64,000 nt of DNA from Haemonchus contortus. Its lineage: Eukaryota; Nematoda; Chromadorea; Rhabditida; Trichostrongylidae. Under the pieces are notes generated by a model. The model had not been told where the DNA came from. It worked only from the letters and a program-made list of their open reading frames with translations, and did not search any database. This document shows positions 33,195-46,570 of the stretch, piece after piece (the first letter of the stretch is position 1; each line of letters starts with the position of its first letter). The stretch is taken from contig LS997563.1 in NCBI GenBank assembly GCA_000469685.2, positions 15,985,940 through 16,049,939 on the forward strand, given 5' to 3'. The position numbers and the translations under genes are program-made.

Positions 33195-35774
33195 GAACTG
33201 GAATTGGCTCAATCTTACCATAATTTCATGGCCTGTGGCATTTTGGTAGTCCAATGGACTTTACTCTATACGTGCAATTATTTATTACGACGTGTAAAGT
33301 GACCGACAATAATATACAAGTCTGCAAGCTTATATACATATATGAAGATGTGAGCGGTGCCCAGACACCGTTTTTTTTATTTACTTCGTGAGTACGATTA
33401 AGATATGGGATAAAAGGGCACACCGCGCCACGCTCAGGTTACCTACTTGATAGCACACTTCTGAAACCGACAGGTCATGCCTTCGGTCTCAACAGGTGCT
33501 TATAATAAACATTCCCTAAGGTAATTAAGTAGACTAGTTGTGAGCCCAAAATACTGGGGCGGGGACGAAACTAGCGGTAGCTATAATTTGTACAAAACTA
33601 ATGCTTACTTAAAATTTATTGTGCAATGCACTTACAATATTAGGCAAACGAAAATTAATCCAACGACGTGACAACAATGTTCAACATTACAATACAATTT
33701 TCATTACTTATGGAAACACTGACACTTTTTGCAAATGCCTTTCGTTTTGTAAACTTCTTCAGCGTGGCAGGCGTCCATGCGCGCCTTGGTCATCTTTGCA
33801 CTCGGGTTCTTTGGGCACCGTAAGAAGAGGCAAGAGAGTAGCGTGGATATCATTGTTCCTTCTGCTTCTCTCAGAGAACAACTTAACTTGTTCAAATACT
33901 GCATACTGGGTATGCCATAATCAGAGCAAACGTTTTGTGCTCTTAGCCCCTTTCGGCAACATGCCAACAAATGCATTCCAAAACGTACTGCTGTGTCGGT
34001 CATGAAACACTCGGGTCTAAAATGCGGATGAAGGATTATGATAACTCCAAAGGACTTCTCAACCGCTTTTCTAGCCACGGTTGTGCTGATCATGTATCCG
34101 GCAGGAACGGCTCTTCCAGCACCATCTACCACCACAAAAGTGGGCAATTAAATCGTATCGACAAGAATTGTAGGTGTCATCAACGCTAGCTCCATGTTTT
34201 CCGTAATTTCCCAACCGAGTTAGCTGCAACCAAGCAGAAACCTGTGCCATCTAGCCTTGTAGGTGGTAAGAATAGTCTCAAGCCGTCCTGTAAAGTGTTC
34301 CTCGCAGGTCGCTGCGATGGATTCGAGATCGTTTTCATGAAAATTCTCTCGCTCCATTCCCATCGTTGCTAGGGTGTTCCTGACATCACCTGCTGTTATC
34401 CAGTGAAGTCGTTCAGAAGGTGCAAATGTTCCATCCTAATGGCCCCCATAACACTCGGTACGAAGAACTTTCTTCAACGAAAAAAAATTTCTTTCTTGTC
34501 GTCGTTCGACTACGGTAGCAAAGCAGCCTTAGCAGTGGGACGCAGATACGATTCACGATACTTGACATCGATACGTCCATTGGGCTCACTCTCAACAGCC
34601 TAGAGTTTAATTTAGTAGTTGATATAAGCTGGCTCAAATTTGACTCTAGAAAAACTACTTTCAAAAATGAGGTAAACGCTAATGTGGTTGCCCTTGCATT
34701 TGCTCCTTTCTTTGCTATCGATGACCATTCTTCTACATGATCTGAAATGTATTGTTGTTGATGGGATGCAATTAAATCTGATAAACTGAATGGATCGATT
34801 TTCACACCAAAAAGGTAAATGTAACTGAAATAGAAACAGAGCAAGAAGGTGTTGGCACCCAAAATATCGAGATCCAAAAAGATTATAAAATGGAACTTTA
34901 ATACTAGAACAAAGTAGCTGTATGGGAAGTATACATTAAAGCTGAATGAGGAAGAGACTCATAGTTTGATGAGAACAAAGGGGAAAAAGAAGGTTACCAG
35001 AACAAAACCAGTGAGTTCAGAACAAATCGAAAAATCAAATCAAAAAAAGTGATGGAACATTGATAGGAGAGCGAAAAGTGCAACAAAATCTAGTTGGCAA
35101 ACTAATCAAGCGGGTAGTCATAGTCAAATCAGGAGGTAAGCAAAAATGAGTGAAGTAGACAAAATAAAGACAGAATAAAAACAGCGCACGTCTCAAAAAC
35201 TTCTCTCCTGCAAGGCTCTGCTTCAACGGTCGAGGGGTTGGTTCACAAAGATAGTGAAATTTGAGATACCGATTAGAGCAAAAGATATATGGAATAAGTG
35301 ACAAGGTAGAACAGGTTTAGAAAAAAATGAAGAAAAACTAAACGCGGTAGATGGAGCGCACTGATAAGTTCAAATGTTGAAATGTTCAATCCAGATGTTA
35401 ACTAAGTAAACCGATAGCTAATCCAAACAGTAGTGACTGAAAGATAAAGTTGAAATAAACAGATCAGAAGAACTACACTGAAACTAACCGCGCACATCCC
35501 CTCCAGATTGCGAAATCCACAGTTCGATCGAGGTCTTGAAAAATTGCGAAACAACTAGCTGCTTATGGAGATCACGTGAAGAAAATGCACAGTTGCGAAA
35601 CAGGAAATCTCATGTCATCAAGGTCGGCCTGCAGGCCTATTCACCCCATGATAATGTGTTCCAATGGAAATGGTTAGCACTGTCTGTTTAAGCACAATGA
35701 CGCGACGCTCACCCGTAGGGCACTAGGTTTGACCCTCTTTGTTCTTTACGTTCTCCTTACACAGCTATGAGGAC
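33195..35774 (-). mobile_element. Mutator-like unit, copy 2, uninterrupted
   Basis: Collinear with copy 1 minus its three insertions and so gives the pre-insertion sites (near 33525, 35422 and 35655). No terminal repeats seen; ends are the limits of similarity. Confidence 0.55.
33704..34400 (-). pseudogene. MULE-like transposase remnant, copy 2
   Basis: 33704-34147 is open. It contains FVVVDGAGRAVPAGYMISTTV (first catalytic Asp region), HFRPECFMTDTAVRFGMHLL (a plausible second Asp, as in MULE FMTD blocks) and a Cys/His-rich C-terminus. The N-terminal part (34150-34880) is broken across frames; one long frame there (34413-34877) is antisense-shifted and has no recognisable motif. Clearer than copy 1 because the central frame survives. 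Confidence 0.55.
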
Positions 35775-36139
35775 GTAACAGACTCAGTGATTCTTGCCTT
35801 CTGTTGTTCCCTATCGGTTCTTATCAGCTGTTACCAGATACTGTTGCTAGGCATATACGACACCCTTAAACCTTACTCATCTGTTGAGTTTATTTGGATG
35901 ATGCAAATTTTGACGCTCACTCTTGCTTTGCTTCCTAGCAGCCCTTATCAACTGTTACCATTTACTGTCAGCCACCCATCAGTGCTTTAGATCTACTGCG
36001 TGTGTCATTTTCTAATATGAAAGCTTTAGATATAGGGAAGCGGAAGTTATGAATCTTTCATCCCACAGCGGCATCGACACTTGCACATACATAGCGATTA
36101 GTACTATGTAGGATAGTAGTGTGTGTGCTCACGGCTCAC

Positions 36140-37460
36140 CAGGGAGGGATCTCAAGACAAGTGGCCGTTCGAAATGAGACCTATATCGTTTGGCGTGTTT
36201 CCGGAGGCGGATCTCAAATCTGCTCTCCAAATTTGCTCTACGATTCCCTGAATGGGTACAGGGGCGCCTGAGGGCTACATAAGCTAACACAAATTACACG
36301 GATGTTCCAGGTTTCTCTGCGGTCAGTAGGAGCTGTGGTAGGTTTTACGCTTTATGTGGAGACTATGGTTTGGGTTTTGTGGGAAGAAAAACATCTGCAC
36401 TATATGGGATTTCTTCATTGTAAGCTAGAAATTCATGCTGATTTTGTCGCGTTCTACGAACTTCCAGAGGTTTTACTAAAAAATTTCCTCCCTGAATAAG
36501 CAATGCGCTTCATTGTCTTGCATTGTCGAACAATCAATGGTCACAGTGGGGCAGAGATGATGCAGTGGCACTATAATAAAAGCACAGTACGAGTTCCAAT
36601 GCTGCATCGATTATTGTCGGCCAAGCAAGTCTTCCATCGCTTCGTGGTCTGTTAATCGGTTTTGGACTCGTCTAGGTAGATATAAGCACTGACTTGTATA
36701 TTGGATTGTCAGTCATTGTATAAACCATGTAACGCCACTCTGAATAGAAATCAAATGTGGCAGTATCACAAAGGCAGAATTGTTTGACGCCGAAAATTTT
36801 ACCTTTGTTATCCTTCATATTCACGAAATTTCTCGGATTTCAGAGTGAGATGCACACTTTGCTTCTGACCCCGAGACTCTGACTCGAAGAACTTAAACAG
36901 ATGAGGTAGTGTGGTTGCTCTCTGCAACCAACCACCCTTTCATCGTTATGCCTTGCCTTCTCACCTCCCCTTGACCAGTGGTTCTTCGTGGTTCCAATGA
37001 TTACGATCGTGCTTAGCGCTTCGGATTATCTAGCAAGGGAAGGATACTTGGTCGCGGTGGCCATTCAAGATGAGATGTATACCCCCGTAGGTGGTTTTGA
37101 ACGCTGATCTCAAATTTGTGTTCCAAATCTGCGAAACGATTTTGGGAACCAAGTTACGGGACCGGGGCCTCCCTGTGTTATACCACTGCGCTGAATGGAT
37201 CACTGAGCCGAGCAAAGCCCTTGCCTGTGCAACGATGGCATAGGGGATAGTGTGGTGGACTGATAGGCATGACATCAAGATTCATTCCTTGATGCATGGG
37301 CTTGTTTTGCTTTTCCATAAAATGCGTCCTAAACGCTTGCAAAACGTTTTTGGGCTTAATGTTAGGCATCTACAGGGCTCCCTCACAAATACGGAACACT
37401 GGAGAGGTATCTCAAGGCAAGTTTTGTTTTTGCCTCTCATCGGCCGACGAAGGGTGGAGC
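36140..37460 (+). repeat. Left arm of degraded large inverted repeat
   Basis: 36140-36500 pairs with 40320-39940, and 37030-37460 pairs with 39440-39050, in mirrored order, at roughly 75-90% identity by eye. Short frames match between the arms (YMGFLHCKLEI with YMGFPPCRLEI; LQAFRTHFMEKQ in both). A shared GATCTCAAATTTG-type motif appears in all four blocks. The element class was not recognised. Confidence 0.6.
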
Positions 37461-39049
37461 TCCATTCGAGCAAAAGAGGAATTCTGAGTATTTGCTTAAA
37501 ATGAGCCTCAAAAGCTTCAGGGAGAAGATTTCAAATGATTCACCGGATCAAACACTCTTCTACACGTCACCAGCGAATTTTCTGAACGGATATGGGGTCA
37601 TCATATTTGATGGAGAAATTGTTCTTGTAGCATGAGGTAGACACCAACACTATCCAAGAGGCGGTAATGAAGTGGTTTCGAACCGTACTTATCGATACTA
37701 TGAAAACAAGCCCGTTATCCTTTGCGAAGAAGTCGAATTCGTGAAAGACGATCACAATGATCCTCTCCGGTAGCCCGATGAGGACAGCGGCAATGGACTC
37801 GTACCTTCGCAAATGAAACTCCCTACGTTTTTGGGGATATAGAGGCTCTGAAGTGAAACGTAGCCCCCAAGTTTGTGATCTGGCCCGTGAGCTCCAATTT
37901 TGTGGCACTGGTGGAAGAGTCTATGGTCTTCTATAGCTCAAGTTTCGAAAGAAGCCACACCTTCTCGAGCATGAAAAACATGTTTTGTATCATCACGACA
38001 GAGTGCCGTCTACGGAAAGTGAGAGAGCATGAGCTTTCGAATTAATCTATTATTGACAACTTACGATGTTATGTGGTTACAACTATCAGGTTCAAAACAA
38101 GCGAGTCGGTCTGCCTACTTATGGAGGTTAGCGGACAAGTTGGAAGGATAACTTATCATAAAATTAATAAGGGTGTCCCACTGCACGACAGTCATTTCCA
38201 CTGGATACCGTTTCAAATCAACAATGAAGGCTCATAGGGGGAAAATTTAAAACTATGCATAAATGGGTTCAGGGTTTTGAAGGCAGCCGTGGTACCATGC
38301 CCCACCGCATCACCACGTTTACCTGGGGGGCGCGCGATTCACGCGTGACCCCATTAGAGCTCTTCGCGCACGCAGCATTGTTTCAGTACTTTTCTGTTGA
38401 GATGGACCTAATAAATTTGCAGTAGTCCACGGCTTCACCATGAATTAGAGCAATTCTCTTTATTATGGCGATGTAGCCCCTTCGAGAATAGGGATTCACA
38501 TCACAGGTCAACAATTTACTTGTCAAACGTTCAAAATAAGGAAAAATTCAAATTTTTTGATTCTAGAGAACGCAATCCTTCTGTAAACGTGCATAGTTGG
38601 TCATTTGTTTACTTATTCTACTTATAAGTTCTTATTTCTGCCATTATGATGGTAGGCATCATGTTTTAGCGCTTTTTGCCCGTTGACCTCATTATATTGG
38701 CGCGTGAATCGCACCACACCCCGTTTACCTCATGAGAGAGCTCCTTGAAAGGACGTCTACCTCAAGAACGAGCGGATAATCATATGTGCACACAAAGCGA
38801 TAAACTATTGCTTTACAGTTTTTCTTCAACAATGCCAGTTAACTTGTACCACCGCTTCGAAAGAGCGGGCACTATACCCAGAATCTGTCGACGGTGTCTC
38901 TCCCAAGGAGGGCCTGCTCGGATGAGTCATTCGACCGCCGCCTACCGTAAATACGGGAAGCTGCCGAAGATTTCGAATCACCATCTTGACAGTTCAGGGC
39001 AGAGAGGCGGATGTGTATATTCGGCCAGTGGTGGTAAGAAAAATTTTTA

Positions 39050-40320
39050 TTGGATTACTATTCCCCGGAGCCCTAAATTGTGAGGGAGCCCTGAAGATGC
39101 CCAACATTGAGCCCGAAATCGTTCTGCAAGCGTTTAGGACGCATTTTATGGAAAAGCAAACCGAGCCCATGCATCAAGGAATCGAAAATTGATGCCATGC
39201 CTACCAGTCCACCACACTATCACCTAGGCCACCGTCGCACAGGTAAGGGCTTTGCTTGGCTCAGTGATCCATTCAGCGCAGTGGTATAACGCAGGGAGTC
39301 CCCGGTCCCGTAACTTTGTTCCGAGAATCGTTTCGCAGATTTGGAACACAAATTTGAGATCAGCGTTCAAAACCACCTACGGGGGTATACATCTCATTTT
39401 GAATGGCCACTGCGACCAAGTATCCTTCCCTTTTAAGACAAAAGCTGCTGATGTTGCTGATAGTAGACTCGTGGGCATCATCCAGAGACCACGAAGTTAT
39501 TTCGTCAACTTCACCTCAACAAAAGCAGGTAAAGGTAGTGAACATTCTCGCTCATACAACGAAAGCAACGCAGCTTTAGAAGTTAATCTCTTTTTCATAA
39601 TACCACCATCATCTCATACGTAATAGCTCCTGATCCCAACTTTTGTGTATACAGTCGTTACTTGTCTTACTATTACTGCCTACTTTTAGTTCCGTGCTGT
39701 TGGGTCTAGGAAAGTCCGCTTATATTCATGGCATGCCGCCGGCTACTCAAGCATTGATTTGAGGCGCCTACACGATTCTGTTTCCTTTCTGGCTTGGTAA
39801 GAGATTGTAGTGCAGCACAATGTTCCAGTTCCTTCTTATTTGTTATCCCTATTAAGATGAACTCTTTCGTTCCATGTTTCTCGTGCATGCGTTCATAAAG
39901 TGATGAAGTCATCTTATTGTGAATTCAGACTTACATCCATGCAAAAAATTGAAAACATGTTCAGGTAGGCAGTATTTCTCCAAAAGCTGCATAACTTCAT
40001 TAAACAACGATAAACCAACATAAAAGGAATTTCTAGTCTACAAGGAGGAAATCCCATATAATGTATAAGCTTTTGCTCCAACAAAATCTGAGCCATAGCC
40101 TCCCGCCTATGGGGGGTCAAGCCTACCACTGCTCCTTAGAACCCGATACGTCCATGTAATTTGTGTTCGCTTATCTTATGTCCGCCAAAATAACTCCATT
40201 CAGAGAATCGTTCGTCAAAGTGGAAAGCAGATTTGAGATCACCAACTTAAAACACGTCTGAATTTATATAGGTCTCACTTCGAGCAGACATTTCGACTTG
40301 GTATCCTTCCCTAGTCAGTA
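39050..40320 (-). repeat. Right arm of degraded large inverted repeat
   Basis: Mirror partner of 36140-37460. The spacer 37461-39049 has no recognised gene. It contains a small mirrored GCG-rich pair (about 38328 and 38698) that might be ends of a further MITE. Confidence 0.6.
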
Positions 40321-42362
40321 ACATGATATGTGCTGAAGAATGAGACTGATATTCCCTACAGTTTGATGCAGAAGCAATGGTCTACTTTAAGGGAGCATTC
40401 TGAAAGCTGGAAATTTCGAGTGCAACACTTAAAGGGAGCTCCCTGCTTCATTGTTACACCCTTTGCATCGTTCAGAAAGACCATGATTGTTCTGAATGGA
40501 CACAAGCATACCTTTCCATATAGGAGAGGACTAATGCTGTTCTCTGAGCAGTGTGGCAAAACACGTCAATACATTTCCAACCGTCGGCAACAGAAGACAC
40601 GTGGCGTAGCCTCCTTTCAAAGTCACTCGTAAAAACCTAGAAAGCTTCAAAAAATGCGTGGGCAGGAATGACATCTTTGTTGAGATCGATGACATCGCTT
40701 CCACTGGAGTGCGCTGGACACAAGCTACTGGTTTACGAAGACAGTGGCTAAGCCAGTTTCTATCCACAAGCCCAAGTCTTTTCACATTTTAGCAGGCTCT
40801 ATGCGGAAAATTATGAAGGAGATTACCAATGCTGACTAGCTGGAACCAAATGCGCTGTATACTACTATGTACATTGTGATGGTATCCACTACAACAAAGA
40901 TATTCAGGTTGATGTATTTCTTGCGAGTTTTGACGTAAGAACGAAGTTCCATTGTGGCTATGCAACGGCAAGTCGCGTTATAGCCGGTTCCTGCTCCTCG
41001 CGTTCAACGAACTACTTTGCTAATGGTGCATCTCAGTTTTATTCATCAGTTCAACACAGCCTGCCAGCGGAGAACAGCGAGCGGGTGCTAGTATATGTAT
41101 TTCACATATTTACCATGAAAGTGTCGTTAACCACAGGCCTCCATTCTACATAGATATTCATCCGTTCGATTAAGTTAGCAGTTGACGTACATGCAAGTGT
41201 TGCAACCCTTCCAGTCCCTTTGATGTTCCTTTCTACGGATGATTAGAACAGGCTCATCAAACTTTGAAACCCTGCACAGTACTAGTAACGGGGGTCTCTA
41301 ATCGAAGCTTTATCTTACTCTGGTGAGGATGAACTCCGATAAGATAATTAAGATAAGATAAGATATACTCTATCAAATAGATACTTATTGAGGTAGATAG
41401 GGTTCCAGTGTGAATCTATTGTAGTGCCGTCCGTTCAGAAGTACGTCGTGGTTACACTTACAGTCACACTCAGACGATGCAAGTCGTCAAGGCTCAAAAT
41501 GTGAGTGGCATAAGATTTCTTCAACAGCCTCTTTTTGAATGATCTCCTAAAATCGCTTTGACTTTTAGAAAGTGGATGCACTAACCCCATTTCTGATCTT
41601 TTTCGTTGTGGGGTTCCTATTTGGCATCTTCCTAGCGTTCCTACATGTGTGGTTAGTGAGGTAACCGGAAATGTTTTCATTGTGAACATCATTACGAATG
41701 TTTAGAAGGCTTTGTTGGATAATAGCTGACCCATTTGTATTCGATCTACAGATCTATGACGAAGAGTCGACTTTCATCCAAGCGCACAGAAAAGAAGAGG
41801 AAGCCAAAAAAGTCGAAAAAAGGGAAAGAAAAGAAAGGCAAAGGCAAGGAGAAAAAGAAGGGAAAAAAGAAGAAGTAAATGAATTTGATCGTTCCCAAAT
41901 AAATGATTATCTGTTAAGCACTCATGTTATTTCTCCGACTTCTGAGAAGTTCAGATTTCTTGAAAGGGCATTAAGTCGATGGACATTTTGCTCGAGATCA
42001 CGAGCGCCCTCAAGATGTGGGAGGGTTACTTCTAATAGAGTATGGTTATGTATTGAAAGTGATGGAAGGGTATCAGAGCACGATGGCCGCCTTCAGCCTG
42101 TGCAAGTCTGAATCGTTTTACACGCTCATTGCTCACCACCACCCAGTAATGAAACTTTTCGGGTCCGAGTCAGTATGTGTAGCAGCGGTCGCCTGTGTAA
42201 CAGAGAAATTTCCAAATGCCAAAGGTGAACGATGAAGGGCACTGACGCAACAATAGGGGTGGTCTGGTGCGAAGCGAACTTCTTTCAACACACTAACGGA
42301 GATAGCGGGTGCTTCACCCTCGAACCATACGTAATCTCCGCAAGACGCATCATGTATCTAAC
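40321..42362. other. No recognised gene; one lysine-rich short ORF
   Basis: Only short frames. At 41756-41878 a 40-codon ORF (starting MTKSRLSSKRTEKKRK) is almost half lysine and follows an acceptor-like CTACAG. It could be the last exon of an unseen gene or chance in A-rich DNA. Simple GATAA-type repeats occur at 41335-41370. Confidence 0.35.
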
Positions 42363-42635
42363 GCTGCTTTCATAGTCCGCCGGCGTGTGTGCCGGCCGAG
42401 ATAGTGCTGAACGGGGGGGAGGGGGGGGGGGGGAGTCGGTCGACGCGGTCGCGTCGCGCCCAAGCCTTTTTGAAGGTCAAATGCAAATGATTTTGATCTT
42501 ATTTTTCTTTGCTTTCAGCCCTTCGAAGGGGCTTGGGCGCGACGCGACCGCGTCCACCGACCGCATGCCTCCCTCCCTCCCCCCTAGCACTACCTCGGCA
42601 AGCACGCCGGCTCGCCGGTGGACTATGAAAGCAGC
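42363..42635. mobile_element. Hairpin MITE of 273 bp
   Basis: GCTGCTTTCATAGTCC at the left end mirrors GGACTATGAAAGCAGC at the right. The arms extend about 110 bases to a GGGCGCGACGCGACCG stem, with a short AT-rich loop (42479-42520). A G-rich tract at 42413-42435 faces a C-rich tract at 42565-42590. Target duplication not evident. Confidence 0.7.
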
Positions 42636-44114
42636 CAAACCGTTAGGTGCAGTAAATCATGAAATATTCTCAAGTATAAACGCTGATAGAGTGGTCCGAA
42701 CCACTGAACGCTTCCCAGACTATGGAAGAAAAACATGTTTGGTTCAGGTCTTGCAGATAACCCTTGAAGGTGGGCTGCTATTGGGCCGCAGTGAGCAAAT
42801 GAGGCTGGTCAGACTTAGTGACTTTTCTGATAACGTATTGGCACTTGATTATAAGGAGGCTCACTCTGATGAAAAGCTGTAAGTAAGATTGTCGTCAGTG
42901 ACATAGAGCCATCTGCAATTGTAAAATTTGAGCAAACTTCGCAACCACAAATTAGGAGCAGACGCCAGTTGTTAGTCCCCAGTTTACTTTAAGGTGACTT
43001 CGGATTGAAGCTTTTGATAGTAATAACTTTGTACCTTGCAGGTTTTAAATGGGAATATTTCCTGAATTCAATGGATCCAACAAAAACCAGAAAAGAATCC
43101 CGGTAAATTATTGTGTGAGCATAACTTCAAGCGTCGAATAGAGTGACATCGTAGTGACGACAGCCTCCCACAATGGTTTTTTGAAAGTCGAGAATGACTT
43201 CCGACTAAATCCCTACCTGTAGATGAATTCTGAGATATAAAACGCAGATAACACTACGAAAACTTATATAAAAGGACGTTGTACAGCTTAAAGTTTCCAC
43301 AAACAAAGAAAACATGCTCAAGAACGCTAGCTTATGTACATGAGGTTATTTTTGTCATTTGTCACAACCGCCGATGGTAGCGAGGATGATCTCTCACACA
43401 CTAACTGAAATACAGCAGCTATGAGCACAAATGTGCAACCATTCCGACCAATAAACCCCTTCCAAGCAACGGTTGTTTACTATCTACTTTTCGTCCTCCG
43501 TACTCATGGGTTTCAAAAGCAGCTCATTTTATTTCGTTTGAGCAAGGAGTCCCACACGGAGGCGCGGTCCAACATATTGCGCTCGCTCATTTTGCGAGGT
43601 ATCTCAACATCAAGGCGCTTTAGAAAACCAAGGTCCACCAGATGATCATGGTGGTTGATTTCGTGACAGGAAGCATTTTTCCTACTCCATTAGTAAAGAT
43701 GTTCCGATTCGCTTGGGTTCACATTTTGATTTGGTCGTTGTAACTGATGATAGTCTCCCTGGAGGTTGCCGGTTTTCGAGGGTAAATTCACTCTGATTGG
43801 ATTATGTAAACTCGTCACGAACTGTACGTTCCTCTAGAGCATGGTCTAGTCAAACGTAATATATCTCTCTCGCGGCTTGAACCGCACTCTAGGCCTTGCG
43901 GTAGAAGATATACTTCAGATGCCGAAAATGCGCGCAGTTCTTCTCCATTTTCACACGAGTACTGTACAGAGAAGTTAAAGGATAAAGTTTTTGGCGTTAA
44001 TCAATCCCGTCTGAGGATGCGCCCCCGCACTCTACTTCCGTTCTGAATCGTAGTGGCGTAATGAGTGCGTATGTGGCTTATACAGTGACTTGCGGTGGCC
44101 AGCCGACGTCCAAG
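42636..44114. other. No gene recognised
   Basis: Short unrelated frames only; no splice-consistent coding series or repeat ends found. Confidence 0.4.
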
Positions 44115-44270
44115 TCAGCGCTTTTATCCTCCCAGACGAGTCTGGTACCAATTCACCGACCCCGGAGAGATGGAAGGCTTGGTTGGCTTAGGCGGGCATC
44201 GATCCTGGATTCGAACCCTGACCGTGCGTGTGATATAGTGCGCCACTTGCCACTACACCACCTCCGCCCC
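44115..44270 (-). repeat. tRNA-derived SINE
   Basis: On the minus strand, the pol III A box TGGTGTAGTGG (44260-44250) and B box GGTTCGAATCC (44217-44207) are both exact and spaced as in a tRNA. A non-tRNA body ending near GGATAAAAGCGC follows. Diverged copies occur at 29315-29465 and 27815-27915. The paired boxes plus shared body identify a SINE and not a tRNA gene. Confidence 0.8.
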
Positions 44271-46570
44271 CTGTTCAGAAAAACGTCGACAAATGTTGAC
44301 AAAAGCTTAAGAAGGGTATAGAGGAGGACCTACGCTTTCAGAAAACATCTAACTTTATGAAGTTGGTCCATTAATTTTTTGCACAACAGTTGATAATCCG
44401 GGGTGTCGAAAATCAGCGGAAACTTTTCGGACAACCCAATGGTTTGCTGACGAGACCACTGGGGTCGCTGATCTGACGGAGTGCACGAACATTCTGGTTC
44501 TATTTATATCTTCAGACAATGTGCTGAAGATTAGCCAATACTAAACAAATCAGGCAACAGAGAGGATAATGCACCAAGCGAACAGATATAGGTCCTCTAG
44601 GTTGCAATCCCTTAGGGACTCTAGGACTGTCTGTTGTTAGTACGATAAATCGAATCACGGTTATGAGCATGACAAACCGACCGACAAACCATGAGCAAAC
44701 CCTCGTGAAATCAGGATGACTACTGCTCGAATGTCCAGATGGAGAAAAATCTCAAAACGGCGGAAGAAGAGCAGCTCAAAACTGCAGATGACGGTACCAG
44801 AACTACACAAGAAAATATTTTAACTGCACAACTACACAGGAAGACATAAGAACTGCACAGGGGAACAGAAGCACTGCACAAGAGTGCGTAGGTACCGACG
44901 GATCACATATGACATATACAGTCTTGCCTAGAATTTTTCCGTGTTCATGATTCCTTTTCCGAATTAAGCGCCTCTGTGGAGTAATAAACGTTCCCTCGAC
45001 TCTGCAGTGTCCTGCATCGCAGCTATTCTCATTCCCTCGCTCAGCCTCATCGCCCTTTGGAAATTTTACTTTCTGTAGAGAACAACAATCAAAACAGCGC
45101 TTAAAAAAGCAACAACGCAGGAAAGTGCTCGCGAAAACTTCCACTAAACCAAAGGAAACAACAAGATCATAGAGAGAACCAATCTCGTCTATTTTGCTGC
45201 TCACCATGGCTCTCTTCGTTACAAGACTTTTCATTTCAAAAACCACGGTTCTCAACAGCAAGTGCCCCACCGCTATTACCTTAGACAAAAAGATCGTCTA
45301 TGCAGAGCAGTGCAGAACAAAAGGCATCATAGTCGCATCTTTTCGTATGAGCGTTAACCATAAGGACTATGCTGGTTCTCGAGGAATAAGTCGCGAATGT
45401 TGTAGGCCACAGCTATTCTGTATGTTCGTGTCAAACACTACTGACAACAAACATAATCTGAATTCTCGCAAGGGTGGCAGTTCAAGTAAATTCCCAACTA
45501 TCTATTCAACGCTCATGATAAGTATTTTTGTCGCAGGCATGAACTAACTATTCTACTGTCATGTGCGCTCTTTCAACTTCCAAATTAAGTAACGCCATAG
45601 GTTCCAAGGGCTGGTATCAAGTCCAATGTATTAGGCTACGGTATTTAAGCGCCACTTATGTTTCTGGCCTCAATCTCTCTACATATAAAGCACTAGCTTC
45701 TGGTGTCCAATTGCATGTCGGTTTGTGCATCCTTCCGCGATAAGTCACGTAGTCGCGATGAAGAGCGTGAAATGTCACGTGAAAAGGAAGACTTTGTTCC
45801 TGGTTACGCTATTCATCAATACAATCGTAATACATAATGTATCTGTAATGACGGTTCTGTACATAAGCGAAGCACGTTCGTGGGCACAGTAGATCGATGA
45901 TTTCATAATTCAAGTATATAACAAGTATATAATACTGCTACCTGAAGAACTATAATTATAATCGCTCAGGAATATAATACGGCTACATAAAGAGCTATTA
46001 CTAACTAACAACTCTTTAATTCAGATATGTAATACGGCTACATAAAGGAGGAAAACACGGGAAGAAAACACCAAAACTAAACATGAAATAGTAAAAAAAA
46101 ATGAAAAAAGTAAAAAGGCAATACATTAGTGTTTAGGTAGGCAAACAGAATTCAATCAATAATGCAATAGCAGCAGCGTCAGCTTATTTAGATCTATTTT
46201 TTCTTAGAGATTGAAAAAATAAAATGAAAACTCTTCATTTCAAGTGTTCGAACCCTCTGCCATTAGACGATGGTGATCTGAAAAAACAAGTCGATTTGTT
46301 TTTCGCAAGATTTACAATAAGTGGGAACCTACCACTTCAACATCATCTTGTAACATATAAATGGCAGGTATACATATGGTGTGACGTCAAGCCTTCGTCC
46401 CACAGGAACGAAACAAAGGACGCATTCTTCCCAAGAAACGTTTTCGGTGTTCAGGCCAGAACAAGAACATTCTTGTTCGATCCCGTAAGGAGTCCATAGA
46501 AGGAACTTCAGTAGAAAAAGGGGTGGAGATAAACCGGTGGGTAGATTCATCGACCAACAAGTGGAGGAAT
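44271..46570. other. No gene recognised
   Basis: Frames at 44803-45288 (minus) and 45194-45547 (plus) overlap and show no motif. 46224-46499 is open but unrecognised. A small direct repeat (ATAATACGGCTACATAAA-type) lies at about 45976 and 46028. Confidence 0.4.

Noticed and set aside
34413..34877. 154-codon minus-strand ORF as a separate protein
   Set aside because: Lies in the broken N-terminal part of the Mutator-like transposase in a shifted frame, and is not open in copy 1.
39270..39310. CAGTGGTATAACGCAGGGAGT resembles a cDNA library adaptor
   Set aside because: Present in mirrored form in the other repeat arm (near 37180) with independent differences, so it is genomic; the match is imperfect.
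41698..42111. 137-codon Lys/Glu-rich ORF as a gene
   Set aside because: Charge comes from A-rich repeats; the alternative frame is equally lysine-rich. No homologous motif or exon partners found.
44200..44270. tRNA gene
   Set aside because: Both pol III boxes are present, but it lacks a foldable acceptor stem and has diverged dispersed copies with a shared non-tRNA body, so it is a SINE.
44803..45288. 161-codon minus-strand ORF
   Set aside because: Overlaps an opposite-strand ORF, shows no domain, biased composition or splice support.
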